From the NCBI RefSeq assembly GCF_006874585.1, contig NZ_CP029761.1, positions 1,437,001-1,501,000 of the forward strand: a stretch of DNA of 64,000 nt. The letters are read 5' to 3'. The translations under genes and the position numbers were made by a program. This document shows, piece by piece, positions 1-9,275 of the stretch; position 1 is the stretch's first letter; every line of letters begins with the position of its first letter. The notes beneath the pieces are model-generated. The model saw nothing but the letters and a program-made list of their open reading frames with translations, had not been told where the DNA came from and did not search any database. This DNA comes from Sphingomonas sp. IC081. Lineage in GTDB: Bacteria > Pseudomonadota > Alphaproteobacteria > Sphingomonadales > Sphingomonadaceae.

Positions 1-1
1 C

Positions 2-1510
2 AAGCGCGAGGACGATTTCGCCCAGTGGTACCAGGAAGTGATCTCCGAGGCCGAAATGGCCGAGGAATCCGGTGTTCGCGGGTGCATGGTCATCAAGCCG
101 TGGGGCTATGGCATCTGGGAGCGCATCCAGCGCCTGATGGACGACCGCATCAAGGCTGCGGGCGTCACCAACTGCTACTTCCCGCTGTTCATTCCGCTTT
201 CGTACTTCTCCAAGGAAGCCGAGCACGTTGAAGGCTTCGCCAAGGAAATGGCGGTGGTCACCCATCACCGCCTGATCGGCGACGGCAAGGGCGGGCTGGT
301 ACCCGATCCCGAGGCCAAGCTGGAAGAGCCGCTGATCGTGCGCCCGACGTCGGAAACGGTGATCGGCGCGGCCATGGCGCGCTGGGTCCAGTCGTGGCGC
401 GACCTGCCGCTCATGGTCAACCAGTGGGCCAACGTGGTGCGCTGGGAAATGCGCACCCGCATGTTCCTGCGCACCAGCGAGTTCCTCTGGCAGGAAGGCC
501 ACACCGCGCACGCCAACCGCGACGACGCGATGGAAGAGACGCTGCGCGCGCTCGAAATGTATCGCGATTTTGCCGAGAACGAGCTGGCCATGCCGGTGAT
601 CGCCGGTGAGAAGCCGGAGAACGAACGCTTCCCTGGCGCGGTCGGCACTTACTCGATCGAGGCGATGATGCAGGACGGCAAGGCGCTGCAGGCCGGCACC
701 TCGCACTACCTCGGCACCGGCTTCGCCAAGGCTTCCGGCATCCAGTACCAGGACAAGGAAGGCACGCAGCAATACGCCCACACCACCAGTTGGGGCGTCT
801 CGACGCGCCTGGTCGGCGGCATGATCATGGTCCACGGCGACGATGACGGGTTGCGCGTGCCGCCGATGGTGGCGCCGCATCAGATCGTGATCCTGCCGAT
901 GCTGCGGGACAACGACGAGGACGAGGCGCTGCTGGCCTACTGCGAGGAGCTGCGCAAGGCGCTGGTCAAGCAGACCGCGCTCGGCGAGACCGTTCGTGTC
1001 CTGCTCGACAAGCGTCCGGGCAAGGCCACGCAGAAGCGCTGGGCCTGGGTCAAGAAGGGCGTGCCGCTGATCCTCGAAATCGGCGGCCGCGACGCGGCAG
1101 GCGGGCAAGTATCGATGCTGCGCCGTGACAAGCTGTGGACCGAGGCGGGCAAGGCCAATTTCGTCGGCATGGCCAAGGAGGACTTCGTCGCCCGCGCTTC
1201 TGCCGAGATCGAGGATTTCCAGGCCTCGCTCCATGCCGAGGCCCTGGCTCGCCGTGATTCCAACATCACGCGGCTTTCCAGCTTCGACGAGCTTTCCGCC
1301 TTCTTCTCGGACGACAAGCGTTATCCGGGCTGGGTCGAGGTCGAATGGTCGCGCCCGACCGGGGCTGAACTCGAAGCCGTCGTGCAGAAGCTGAAGGCGC
1401 TGAAGCTGACCATGCGCAACACGCCGATGGATGCGCCGGCCGCTACCGGCACTTGCGTCTTCACCGGCAAGCCGGCAGCCGAACGCATCTACGTGGCGCG
1501 TTCGTACTGA
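2..1510 (+). CDS. proS: Prolyl-tRNA synthetase (type 3/archaeal-like), 5' end outside window
   Basis: Class II aminoacyl-tRNA synthetase that charges tRNA-Pro with proline in the cytoplasm. The reading frame is open from the first bases, which encode KREDDFAQWYQEVI, so the true start lies upstream; about 502 residues are visible of a family length near 510. Class II core motifs are clear: RPTSETVIG, the motif 2 stretch FLRTSEFLWQEGHTAH, and the motif 3 stretch GVSTRLVGGMIMVHGDD. It lacks the long insertion of E. coli-type ProS and ends in ARSY with a C-terminal tyrosine, which fits the short archaeal/eukaryal-like form common in alphaproteobacteria. The next gene begins 20 bases downstream. 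Confidence 0.96.
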   Translation, partial: KREDDFAQWYQEVISEAEMAEESGVRGCMVIKPWGYGIWERIQRLMDDRIKAAGVTNCYFPLFIPLSYFSKEAEHVEGFAKEMAVVTHHRLIGDGKGGLVPDPEAKLEEPLIVRPTSETVIGAAMARWVQSWRDLPLMVNQWANVVRWEMRTRMFLRTSEFLWQEGHTAHANRDDAMEETLRALEMYRDFAENELAMPVIAGEKPENERFPGAVGTYSIEAMMQDGKALQAGTSHYLGTGFAKASGIQYQDKEGTQQYAHTTSWGVSTRLVGGMIMVHGDDDGLRVPPMVAPHQIVILPMLRDNDEDEALLAYCEELRKALVKQTALGETVRVLLDKRPGKATQKRWAWVKKGVPLILEIGGRDAAGGQVSMLRRDKLWTEAGKANFVGMAKEDFVARASAEIEDFQASLHAEALARRDSNITRLSSFDELSAFFSDDKRYPGWVEVEWSRPTGAELEAVVQKLKALKLTMRNTPMDAPAATGTCVFTGKPAAERIYVARSY

Positions 1511-1530
1511 TGAACTGAAAGGAAGAGGGC

Positions 1531-2115
1531 GTGCTGGGATCGATCAGGTATAACCTTGCGAACCTGCTGAACTTCAAAGGGCGCGATGCGCGGCAGACCT
1601 TCTGGTTCTACGTCCTCTTCCTTGTCATCCTCCAATATGCCGCCGGCATGCTCATTTCGCTGCCGATGATGGGCGGAATGATGAAAGGCGCGTTCAGTGC
1701 CGCTCAGCAGGGAGCCAGCGAAGCCGAGTTGCAGGCACGCATGATGGCTCAGATGGCCGGCTACATGCGCACTTCGATGACATTGACGGCTGTCGTGTCG
1801 GTGATCGCGGCAATGTTCCTGTTGGCCGCCTTCGTGCGCCGCCTGCACGACTCCGGCAAGCCGGGGTGGATCGCCTTTGCGGTCCTTGCGCTGTCGCTTG
1901 TGGCCCGCGTCATGATCTGGTCGAAGATGAACGAGGTCATTGCCGCCATGACCAGCGCACCGGCGGAGGACATGGCATCCGCCCTGGCGATCCAGTCCAA
2001 GGTAATCGGTGCCTCGGCAATGAGCTGGGCAGCCATTCTGATCGTGATCATCTGCGGCGTCCTGCCTTCGACCAATGGCCCCAATCGCTACGGTGACGCG
2101 CCCGTCCGGTTCTGA
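1531..2115 (+). CDS. DUF805 family inner-membrane protein
   Basis: A 194-residue integral membrane protein of the DUF805 family, whose biochemical role is unknown. The N-terminus RYNLANLLNFKGRDARQTFW is the typical DUF805 opening, followed by a hydrophobic helix (about 25-45), a methionine-rich loop, two further helices (about 88-135), and a last helix near 165-185 before GPNRYGDAP, the usual C-terminal family motif. It starts with GTG; a purine-rich GGAAGAGGG lies just upstream. It sits between proS and an M28 peptidase and may share transcription with proS. Confidence 0.85.
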   Translation: MLGSIRYNLANLLNFKGRDARQTFWFYVLFLVILQYAAGMLISLPMMGGMMKGAFSAAQQGASEAELQARMMAQMAGYMRTSMTLTAVVSVIAAMFLLAAFVRRLHDSGKPGWIAFAVLALSLVARVMIWSKMNEVIAAMTSAPAEDMASALAIQSKVIGASAMSWAAILIVIICGVLPSTNGPNRYGDAPVRF

Positions 2116-2164
2116 TCCTGCCGCCCTCTTGCAATCTCGGGAGCCAGGCCCGACAAGCGCGGTC

Positions 2165-3511
2165 ATGCAATACAAGATCCTGGTCGCCGCCACGCTTTCC
2201 TCCAGTGTCCTGAGCCCGGTCGCCGCCAGCGCCGCCGAGGCGCCGGCCGCCGACGTTTCGGAAGCGCGCATGCGTGCGGATGTCGAGAAGCTGGTCTCCT
2301 TCGGCACCCGGCATACGCTGTCTTCGGATTCCGATCCCCGGCGCGGCATCGGTGCCGCGCGGCGCTGGGCGGCCGATGAATTTCGCAAGACCTCGAAGGC
2401 CTGCGGTGGCTGTCTTGAAGTCGTGATGCCGGAAAGCATGGTGAGTGGGACCCGCATCCCGGTGCCCGTGAAGATGGTCGATGTTGTCGCCATCCAGCGC
2501 GGCACCGAACGCCCCGATGAAGTCGTCATCGTTGAAGCGCATATCGACAGCCGCGTGACCGACGTGATGGACGTCAGGAGCGATGCGCCGGGAGCCAACG
2601 ACGACGGCTCGGGCACCGCGCTCGTTCTGGAGGCTGCGCGTGTACTGTCCAAGCGCAAGTTCCCCACCACCATCGTCTATGCTGCGCTCTCGGGCGAGGA
2701 GCAGGGGCTTTATGGCGGCAAGCTGCTGGCGGATTACGCAAAGAAGCAGGGCTGGACAGTCAAGGCCGTACTCAACAACGACATCGTCGGCGGAACCCAC
2801 GGCTCCGACGGGCTGGTCGACGACACCCATGTCCGCCTGTTTTCAGAAGGTCCGCGTGCGGACGCGACCGACAAGACCCGCGCCGACGCACGCCGGTTCG
2901 GCGGCGAGAACGACAGCCCTTCGCGCAACATCTCACGCTTCATCGCGGCGCTTTCGGGCGGTGTGCAGGACAAGCTGGAAGTCCGGCAGGTCTGGCGCGC
3001 CGACCGCATGGGCCGCGGCGGCGACCAGTTGCCGTTCCTTGAGCAAGGCAATCCGGCGGTACGCTTCTCGGTTGCCATCGAGGACTACGAGCACCAGCAT
3101 CAGGACCTGCGCACCGAGAACGGCGTCAAGTTCGGCGACACGATCGACGAGATGGACTTTCCCTATCTCGCCCGCGTCACCCGCCTGAACATTGCCGCGC
3201 TCGCCGCGTTGGCCAAGGCGCCGATGCCGCCGGTTCCCACCGCCGATGCTGCAGTGAAGACCTGGACCGACGTGACGTGGAAACCGGTCAACGGTGCGGT
3301 CGCCTATTCGCTGTGGCGCCGCCGTACCGACCAGGGTGAGTGGGAGGCGCAGCCGATGATTGCGAATACCACGCAGACCCGCGTGAAACTCGACGGCTTC
3401 CGCGGTGATGACTGGATCCTCGGTGTCAGTTCGATCGCTGCCGACGGCAGCCAGAGCCCGGTCGCGGCTGCGGTTCCGGGTGGCGGCTTCCTGCCGCTCG
3501 GCACGCCGTGA
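2165..3511 (+). CDS. Exported M28 family zinc metallopeptidase
   Basis: Predicted zinc aminopeptidase acting outside the cytoplasm. The ATG at 2165 was preferred to an in-frame upstream start because it opens a signal peptide (MQYKILVAATLSSSVLSPVA, cleavage probably after ASA). M28 metal and catalytic residues are in order: H126 in EAHID, D146 in GANDDGSG, the SGEEQG glutamates near 178-179, an aspartate in NNDIVGG, and a late histidine in EDYEHQHQ. The C-terminal 100 residues look like a small beta-sandwich (fibronectin-like). Substrate cannot be read from sequence. It lies 49 bases after the DUF805 gene. Confidence 0.9.
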   Translation: MQYKILVAATLSSSVLSPVAASAAEAPAADVSEARMRADVEKLVSFGTRHTLSSDSDPRRGIGAARRWAADEFRKTSKACGGCLEVVMPESMVSGTRIPVPVKMVDVVAIQRGTERPDEVVIVEAHIDSRVTDVMDVRSDAPGANDDGSGTALVLEAARVLSKRKFPTTIVYAALSGEEQGLYGGKLLADYAKKQGWTVKAVLNNDIVGGTHGSDGLVDDTHVRLFSEGPRADATDKTRADARRFGGENDSPSRNISRFIAALSGGVQDKLEVRQVWRADRMGRGGDQLPFLEQGNPAVRFSVAIEDYEHQHQDLRTENGVKFGDTIDEMDFPYLARVTRLNIAALAALAKAPMPPVPTADAAVKTWTDVTWKPVNGAVAYSLWRRRTDQGEWEAQPMIANTTQTRVKLDGFRGDDWILGVSSIAADGSQSPVAAAVPGGGFLPLGTP

Positions 3512-3690
3512 CAGGCATCGAATGATCCGACAGGGGTGCTTGCCAAGCGCCGCGGTATGACTAGAGAGGCAACGCAACAGGGATCTGCGCGGGAAGCGGG
3601 GCCGGTCACGGCTCACGAACACTCCCGTGCCTGCCGTCCGATGCCGCAAGGATCGGACTCCCGGCACGCGTTGTGGAGAGTGAATTCGCT

Positions 3691-4542
3691 ATGACCCATG
3701 CCTTCGACACGATGCACGCGGTTGCCGGCCTGATGGTCGGCATACTCGTGGGCCTCACCGGTGTCGGCGGCGGCTCGTTGATGACGCCGCTGCTGGTACT
3801 GATGTTCGGGGTCAATCCGCAGACCGCGGTCGGCACCGACCTGCTGTTTGCCGCGCTGACCAAGATTGGCGGCTCGGTTGTCCACGGCAAGCGCGAGACG
3901 GTCGACTGGACCATCGTGCGCCGCCTGGCCTCCGGCAGCGTGCCGGCGGCTCTCGTAACGCTGGGAACGCTTGCCTATATTGGCAAGATCGGCAAATCGA
4001 CCGAGAACATGATCCTGTTTTCCCTCGCGATCCTGCTGTTCCTGACGGCGATCGCGGTGGCATCGCGCAAGTGGCTGACCCGCTTCGCGCACGACCATGA
4101 AGCCGTTGCGCCTCCGGCGCGGGTTGCCGGACTTACCGTCCTGCTCGGCGCGGTCATCGGTCTTGCCGTATCGATCTCGTCGGTCGGCGCGGGAGCGATC
4201 GGCGTCACGGTATTGCTGGTGCTCTACCCCCGGCTGCAGGTCTCGCGCCTGGTGGGTTCGGATATTGCCCACGCCGTGCCACTGGCGCTGATTGCCGGAA
4301 CCGGCCACTGGATCATCGGCGACGTCAACTTCACGCTGCTCGGAAACCTGCTGATCGGCTCCATTCCAGGCGTGGTGATCGGAAGCTATCTGTCATCCCA
4401 CGCGCCGGACAGGGTCTTGCAGCCGCTGCTTGCCTGCGTGCTGTTGGTGTCTTCGTGGCAGCTCATGGTCAAGTCGCGCATGCCGGACAAGGCGATGAAG
4501 CCTGTCCACGCGGTGGTACAGGAAACGGCCTCCTCGCATTGA
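3691..4542 (+). CDS. TauE/SafE (TSUP) family membrane permease
   Basis: A 283-residue polytopic membrane protein of the sulfite exporter TauE/SafE family; these move sulfur-containing or other small organic anions, and the substrate here is unknown. The two characteristic glycine-rich repeats are visible: GLTGVGGGSLMTPLLV near residues 25-40, and a second SVGAGAIGVTVLLVLYPRL half near 175-195. About eight hydrophobic helices are present. The ATG at 3691 was chosen over an in-frame GTG at 3673 because GGAGAG lies nine bases before it. About 150 bases without a gene precede it. Confidence 0.88.
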   Translation: MTHAFDTMHAVAGLMVGILVGLTGVGGGSLMTPLLVLMFGVNPQTAVGTDLLFAALTKIGGSVVHGKRETVDWTIVRRLASGSVPAALVTLGTLAYIGKIGKSTENMILFSLAILLFLTAIAVASRKWLTRFAHDHEAVAPPARVAGLTVLLGAVIGLAVSISSVGAGAIGVTVLLVLYPRLQVSRLVGSDIAHAVPLALIAGTGHWIIGDVNFTLLGNLLIGSIPGVVIGSYLSSHAPDRVLQPLLACVLLVSSWQLMVKSRMPDKAMKPVHAVVQETASSH

Positions 4543-4606
4543 TCGCATGCCCCGGATGACAAGCGGCGGATTGTAATTCCCGCCGTTTACCGGCAAGTGC
4601 GATGCC

Positions 4607-6898
4607 ATGCCTCGCTCAAAGAACAGCACGCCCAGGTCCTCCCTCAAGTCCTCCAGGCCCCGGCACGAGCCCGGGCTTCCCACGCGCCAGCAGGTGTTGG
4701 ACTTCATTCAGAATGCTACCGAGCCCGCGGGCAAGCGCGAGATCGCGCGGGCGTTCGGCCTGAAGGGGCAGGAGAAGATCCAGCTCAAGGCGCTGCTCAA
4801 GGACATGGCCGAAGAGGGCCTGATCGACGGCAAGCGCACCGCGTTCCACCGCATGGGCGGGCTGCCCAAGGTCACCGTCCTGCGCATCGTCGACGTGGAT
4901 GAGGGCGAGCCCATCGCCATCCCCGATACCTGGACGCCCGACGATGCCACCCCGCCGCCGCGCATTCGCCTGATCGAGAAGGGGCGCTCGGCGCTCAAGA
5001 AGGGTGACCGCGTGTTGTCGCGCACGGAAGAGACGCCCACCGGATGGCGCGCCTATCCGATGAAGAAGCTGATGTTGCGTTCCGAGCAGATGCTTGGTGT
5101 TGTCGAGATCGATGGTGCGGGCAAGCCCTGGCTGGCCCCGGTAGACAAGCGCATCCGCAATTCCTCGCCGATTTCCGATCTTGGCGGCGCCGAGAAGGGC
5201 GAACTGGTGCTGGCCGAGCCGATCGGACGCTCCGCGCGCCCCTCGGTCAAGGTCACCGAAGTGCTGGGTGAACCGCTTGCGCCCAAGGCCTTCAGCCTGA
5301 TCGCGATCCACAAGCACGGCATCCCCAACCACTTCGACGGCGACACCATCGCCGAAGCAGAGCGCTCCGCCAGGATGCCGCTCAGCCGCGAGCAGCGCGA
5401 GGACCTGCGACACCTGCCGATCGTCGCCATCGATCCCTCCGATGCGCGCGACCACGATGACGCGATCTGGGCCGCACCGAACGAGGAGGGTGGTTTCGAC
5501 GCGCTGGTCGCGATTGCCGACGTCTCGTTCTATGTCCGCCCCGGCGGTCACATCGACCGCGAGGCTCGGCGCCGCGGCAACTCGGTCTATTTCCCGGACC
5601 GGGTCGTGCCGATGCTCCCCGAGGTGCTGAGCGCCGACGTCTGCTCGCTGCGTTCGGGCGAAGACCGCGCGGCGATGGCCTGTCACATGAAGATCGACGG
5701 GCAGGGCAAGGTCACCGAATGGCGCTTTACCCGTGCCATTGTCCGTATCGACGAAGTCATCGCTTACGAAGAGGCGCAGGCCCGCATCGACGAGGATCGC
5801 GCCCCGGAGCATCTGAAGAACCTCTGGGCTTGCTGGAAACTGCTGGCGAAGGCCCGAGAGGCCCGCGATCCGCTTGAACTGGAATTGCCAGAACGCCGCG
5901 TAAAGCTCGACGATCAGGGGCGCATTGCCGAAATCGCCATTCGTGAACGGCTCGACGCGCACCGCGTGGTCGAGGACTTCATGATCGCCGCCAACGTCGC
6001 GGCGGCCAAGGCACTGGAGGCCAAGGTCGCGCCGGTGGTTTACCGCATCCACGAGACGCCGAGCCGGGAGAAACTGACCGCGCTCAAGGACTATCTGGCG
6101 ACGTTCGGCCGCAAGCTGGCCATGGGGCAGGTCATCACGCCGGGCCTGTTCAACCGCATGCTCAAGGACATTGCGGACGAAAGCGAGAAGGCGCTGATCA
6201 TGGAGGCCGTCCTGCGCAGCCAGACCCAGGCCTATTACGGCCCGCGCAACGAGGGGCACTTCGGTCTCGCGCTCGGTTCCTACGCGCACTTCACTTCGCC
6301 GATTCGCCGCTATGCCGACCTTCTGGTCCACCGTGCGCTAGTCGATGCCTATGGGCTGGAGCAGCCCAAGCCCGAGGGCGACATTCCTGCACTGTCGGGG
6401 CTTTCCGAGCGTGATCGCAGCGATCTCGGCCGCGTCAGCGAGGCAATCAGCACGGCCGAACGCCGCGCGATGGAGGCCGAGCGCGAAACCATCGACCGTT
6501 ATGTCGCCGCGTGGCTTTCGGGCCGCGTCGGGCAGGTTTTCGACACGCGCATCACCGGGGTTCAGAAGTTCGGGTTCTTCGCAACGATCCTCAGTCTGGG
6601 CGGTGATGGTCTGGTGCCGGTCTCGACGCTGGGTGACGAGCGTTTTGCCTATGACGAGAAGGCCCAGGTGCTCGAAGGCGAAAGCACTGGCACCAGCTAT
6701 GCCGTGGGGCAGATCCTGCGCCTGCGTCTGGCCGAAGCGAATCCGCTGACCGGCGCGCTCAAGTTCGAACTGGAGGAGGGCGGCGGCCGCATCGAGCAGC
6801 GCGGCAAGCCGCAGCCGCTCAAGAAAAAGGGCAAGCACTTCGTCGGCCAGCGTGGCCGGCCGAACAACATCCGCCATCAGGGGCGCAAGAAGAAGTGA
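4607..6898 (+). CDS. rnr: Ribonuclease R (3'-5' exoribonuclease)
   Basis: Processive hydrolytic 3'-5' exoribonuclease that degrades structured RNA. At 763 residues it has the normal size and order: N-terminal winged helix (about 25-85, QEKIQLKALLKDMAEEGLID), cold-shock domains, the RNB catalytic core with DPSDARDHDDAIW (metal-binding aspartates) near residue 280, the downstream SPIRRYADLLVHRAL motif, a C-terminal S1 domain (about 640-720), and a lysine-rich tail. The start at 4607 (MPRSKNSTPR) matches a basic N-terminal tail. It ends just before a hairpin that separates it from the convergent UspA gene. Confidence 0.96.
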   Translation: MPRSKNSTPRSSLKSSRPRHEPGLPTRQQVLDFIQNATEPAGKREIARAFGLKGQEKIQLKALLKDMAEEGLIDGKRTAFHRMGGLPKVTVLRIVDVDEGEPIAIPDTWTPDDATPPPRIRLIEKGRSALKKGDRVLSRTEETPTGWRAYPMKKLMLRSEQMLGVVEIDGAGKPWLAPVDKRIRNSSPISDLGGAEKGELVLAEPIGRSARPSVKVTEVLGEPLAPKAFSLIAIHKHGIPNHFDGDTIAEAERSARMPLSREQREDLRHLPIVAIDPSDARDHDDAIWAAPNEEGGFDALVAIADVSFYVRPGGHIDREARRRGNSVYFPDRVVPMLPEVLSADVCSLRSGEDRAAMACHMKIDGQGKVTEWRFTRAIVRIDEVIAYEEAQARIDEDRAPEHLKNLWACWKLLAKAREARDPLELELPERRVKLDDQGRIAEIAIRERLDAHRVVEDFMIAANVAAAKALEAKVAPVVYRIHETPSREKLTALKDYLATFGRKLAMGQVITPGLFNRMLKDIADESEKALIMEAVLRSQTQAYYGPRNEGHFGLALGSYAHFTSPIRRYADLLVHRALVDAYGLEQPKPEGDIPALSGLSERDRSDLGRVSEAISTAERRAMEAERETIDRYVAAWLSGRVGQVFDTRITGVQKFGFFATILSLGGDGLVPVSTLGDERFAYDEKAQVLEGESTGTSYAVGQILRLRLAEANPLTGALKFELEEGGGRIEQRGKPQPLKKKGKHFVGQRGRPNNIRHQGRKKK

Positions 6899-6902
6899 GG
6901 CA

Positions 6903-6925
6903 GTCGGCTCCGGGCAGGAGCCGAC
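6903..6925. terminator. Hairpin between convergent rnr and uspA-like genes
   Basis: Nine-base-pair perfect stem GTCGGCTCC / GGAGCCGAC with a five-base loop, sitting between two convergent stop codons. No T-run follows on either strand, so intrinsic termination is only likely; it could simply protect both 3' ends. Confidence 0.5.
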
Positions 6926-6937
6926 AACGCCCCCGGT

Positions 6938-7393
6938 TCAGCTCAGGCGCTCGATCGCATCGGCATCGAGCGTCCCGGGGATCACGAAAACCGGGCACGG
7001 CATGTGGCCAAGACCCGCCCCGGTGAAGTGTGCCACCAGCGGACCGGGGCCGCCCTCCTTGGCCGCGCCCAGAACCAGCGCGGAAACTTCCGGGTGTTCC
7101 TTCAGGTACTGGCGCACGATCTTGATGTCCTCGCCCATACGCACCGCGATGACCGGCATCTTCGCGCCTTGCGACAAGAGGTTGCCGGCCGCTGCCGTCA
7201 CCAGTGTTTCGGCGCGGGCGCGGGCTTCTTCCTCGATCGTGGCCTGAACACCGCCGAAGGCGTTGAAAGGCTGGGGCGGAACGAGCGCCAGCAGGTGCAG
7301 TGCACCGTCGGTCTTTGCCGCGCGGCGAGCCGCGAATTGCAGGGCGACCAGCGCCTCTTCGGTTTCGTCTATGATAACCAGATAGACGCGCAT
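6938..7393 (-). CDS. Universal stress protein (UspA family)
   Basis: A 151-residue cytoplasmic UspA-fold protein. It starts with a beta strand and acidic turn (MRVYLVIIDETEEALVALQFA) and ends with the G-x2-G-x9-G(S/T)-like nucleotide-binding stretch in a weakened form (LGAAKEGGPGPLVAHFTGAGLGHMPCPVFVIPG, quoted here only as a region near 110-145). Typical role is stress tolerance; the ligand cannot be told. It is divergent from the E2 gene, with about 170 bases between the starts that must hold both promoters. Confidence 0.85.
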   Translation of the reverse strand: MRVYLVIIDETEEALVALQFAARRAAKTDGALHLLALVPPQPFNAFGGVQATIEEEARARAETLVTAAAGNLLSQGAKMPVIAVRMGEDIKIVRQYLKEHPEVSALVLGAAKEGGPGPLVAHFTGAGLGHMPCPVFVIPGTLDADAIERLS

Positions 7394-7566
7394 GATTTTT
7401 AGCCTTGATCCCCTTGGACAGCGCTTATCGGGCCATTCAGGTCGCTGTGCAAGAGATCACGAATGGCAAAAGGATTGCGAAGGCGCTTGTATGCTGCGCG
7501 CAACTTGTCCAAGGAAAGGCCAACCCCGCACACCTCCCCAGGATAACAAGGGACACACAAGCTTCC

Positions 7567-8877
7567 ATGCCCATCGAGATCAAGATGCCCGCCCTGTCCC
7601 CCACGATGGAAGAGGGGAAACTGGCGAAATGGCTGGTTAAGGAAGGCGACACCGTCAATTCCGGCGACATCATGGCCGAAATCGAAACCGACAAGGCCAC
7701 CATGGAATTCGAAGCCGTGGACGAAGGCGTCGTCGGCAAGATTCTGGTGCCCGAAGGCACCGAAGGCGTGAAGGTCGGCACCGTGATCGCCGTGATCGCC
7801 GGTGAAGGCGAAGACGTCAGCGCCGTTGCCGCCGCCCCCAAGGCCGCTGCCGCTCCGGCTGCTGCGCCTGCCGCCGCCCCCGCTACTGCCCCGGCGCCCG
7901 TCACTTCGGCACCGGTTGCTGCTGTCGCCGGCAAGGATGGCCGCGTGGTCGCCTCGCCGCTCGCCAAGCGCGTGGCCGCCGCCAAGGGCGTTGACCTTGC
8001 CGCCGTCACCGGCACCGGCCCCAAGGGCCGTATCGTCAAGGCCGACGTCGAAGCCGCCCAGCCCGGTACTGCCGCGCCGAAGGCCGCCGCTCCGGCTGCT
8101 GCACCCGTTGCGGCTCCTGCTGGCGAAGCCAAGCCCGCTTCGGTCGAAATGGCTGCCGAAACCCGCGCTCTGCTTGACGACCGCATCCCGCACACCGTCG
8201 AAAAGCTCTCGGGCATGCGCAAGACCATCGCGCGCCGCCTGACCCAGTCGATGCAGGAAGCGCCGCACATCTACCTCACCGTGGACGTGCGCCTCGACAA
8301 GCTGATGGCCCTGCGTGCCGAGATCAACTCCATGCTCGAAAAGCAGGGCGTGAAGGTTTCGGTCAACGACATGCTGATCAAGGCCCTTGGCCGCGCGCTG
8401 ATCGATGTGCCGGAGTGCAACGTGACCTTCGCCGGTAACGAGCTGATCAAGTATGCGCGTGCCGACGTTTCGGTTGCCGTCTCGATCCCGAACGGCCTGA
8501 TCACCCCGATCGTCCAGAACGCCAACGGCAAGTCGTTCTCCGAAATCGCCAAGGCGACCAAGGATCTCGGCAAGCGTGCCAAGGAAGGCAAGCTGCAGCC
8601 GCTCGAATATCAGGGCGGCACCGCCTCGATCTCGAACATGGGCATGATGGGCATCAAGCAGTTCACCGCCGTGATCAACCCGCCGCAGGCGACGATCATC
8701 GCGGTCGGCGCGGGCGACAAGCGCCCGTGGGTGATGCCCGACGATTCGCTGGGCGTCGCCACCGTCATGAGCGCGACCGGCAGCTTCGACCACCGCGCGG
8801 TGGACGGTGCCGACGGCGCCCGCCTCATGGCCGCCTTCCGCGAATATATCGAAACGCCGCTGGGCATGGTCGCCTGA
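7567..8877 (+). CDS. pdhC: Pyruvate dehydrogenase E2, dihydrolipoyl acetyltransferase
   Basis: Core E2 subunit of pyruvate dehydrogenase; transfers the acetyl group from lipoyl-lysine to CoA. The 436-residue protein shows one lipoyl domain (about 1-80, lipoylated lysine in ETDKATMEF), an alanine/proline-rich hinge, the E3-binding domain (about 120-160, [16 protein letters not shown]), a second hinge, and the catalytic domain ending in [14 protein letters not shown] with the active-site histidine. The ATG at 7567 was chosen because [20 protein letters not shown] is the universal E2 start; a longer in-frame extension back to 7405 has no family match. It is followed by a thioesterase and lpd. 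E1 genes are not in the window. Confidence 0.96.
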   Translation: MPIEIKMPALSPTMEEGKLAKWLVKEGDTVNSGDIMAEIETDKATMEFEAVDEGVVGKILVPEGTEGVKVGTVIAVIAGEGEDVSAVAAAPKAAAAPAAAPAAAPATAPAPVTSAPVAAVAGKDGRVVASPLAKRVAAAKGVDLAAVTGTGPKGRIVKADVEAAQPGTAAPKAAAPAAAPVAAPAGEAKPASVEMAAETRALLDDRIPHTVEKLSGMRKTIARRLTQSMQEAPHIYLTVDVRLDKLMALRAEINSMLEKQGVKVSVNDMLIKALGRALIDVPECNVTFAGNELIKYARADVSVAVSIPNGLITPIVQNANGKSFSEIAKATKDLGKRAKEGKLQPLEYQGGTASISNMGMMGIKQFTAVINPPQATIIAVGAGDKRPWVMPDDSLGVATVMSATGSFDHRAVDGADGARLMAAFREYIETPLGMVA

Positions 8878-8878
8878 G

Positions 8879-9271
8879 ATGATCGACGAGACCAAGGGCT
8901 GCCCTCGTGACCCGGTGATCCGGGTCACGGCGATGCCCGCCGATGCCAACGCCTACGGCGACATCTTCGGCGGCTGGCTGATGAGCCAGATGGACATGGG
9001 CGCCGGTTTGATCGCCGCCCGCCGTTCGCGCGGCCGCGCAGTCACTGTCGCCATGGACGGCACCCAGTTCCACCTGCCCGTAAAGGTGGGTGACGAGGTC
9101 TCCGTCTATGGCGAGATCAAGCGGGTCGGCCGCACCTCGATGACGATCGCCATCGAGGCGTGGCGCCGCCATCGGCATGAAGAAGAAGAAGTGAAGGTGA
9201 CGCAGGCCGTGTTCACCTTCGTCGCGGTGAACGAATTCGGCAAACCGCGCGTCATCGATCAGGAGAAGTAA
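8879..9271 (+). CDS. Acyl-CoA thioesterase, YciA-like hot-dog fold
   Basis: A 130-residue single hot-dog domain predicted to hydrolyse acyl-CoA. The motif DANAYGDIFGGWLMSQMD carries the catalytic aspartate region of the YciA/BACH family, and the C-terminal half has FTFVAVNEFGKPR. The ATG at 8879 lies one base after the E2 stop; an upstream start within the E2 gene was rejected because its extra residues are the E2 gene read out of frame. Lying between E2 and E3 genes, it is probably co-transcribed and could balance the acyl-CoA/CoA pool, though that role is inference. Confidence 0.88.
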   Translation: MIDETKGCPRDPVIRVTAMPADANAYGDIFGGWLMSQMDMGAGLIAARRSRGRAVTVAMDGTQFHLPVKVGDEVSVYGEIKRVGRTSMTIAIEAWRRHRHEEEEVKVTQAVFTFVAVNEFGKPRVIDQEK

Positions 9272-9275
9272 GACA

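Noticed and set aside
4616..6331. 571-codon frame antisense to rnr
   Set aside because: Long antisense frames are common in GC-rich genes; the rnr strand has complete catalytic motifs and the antisense reading has none.
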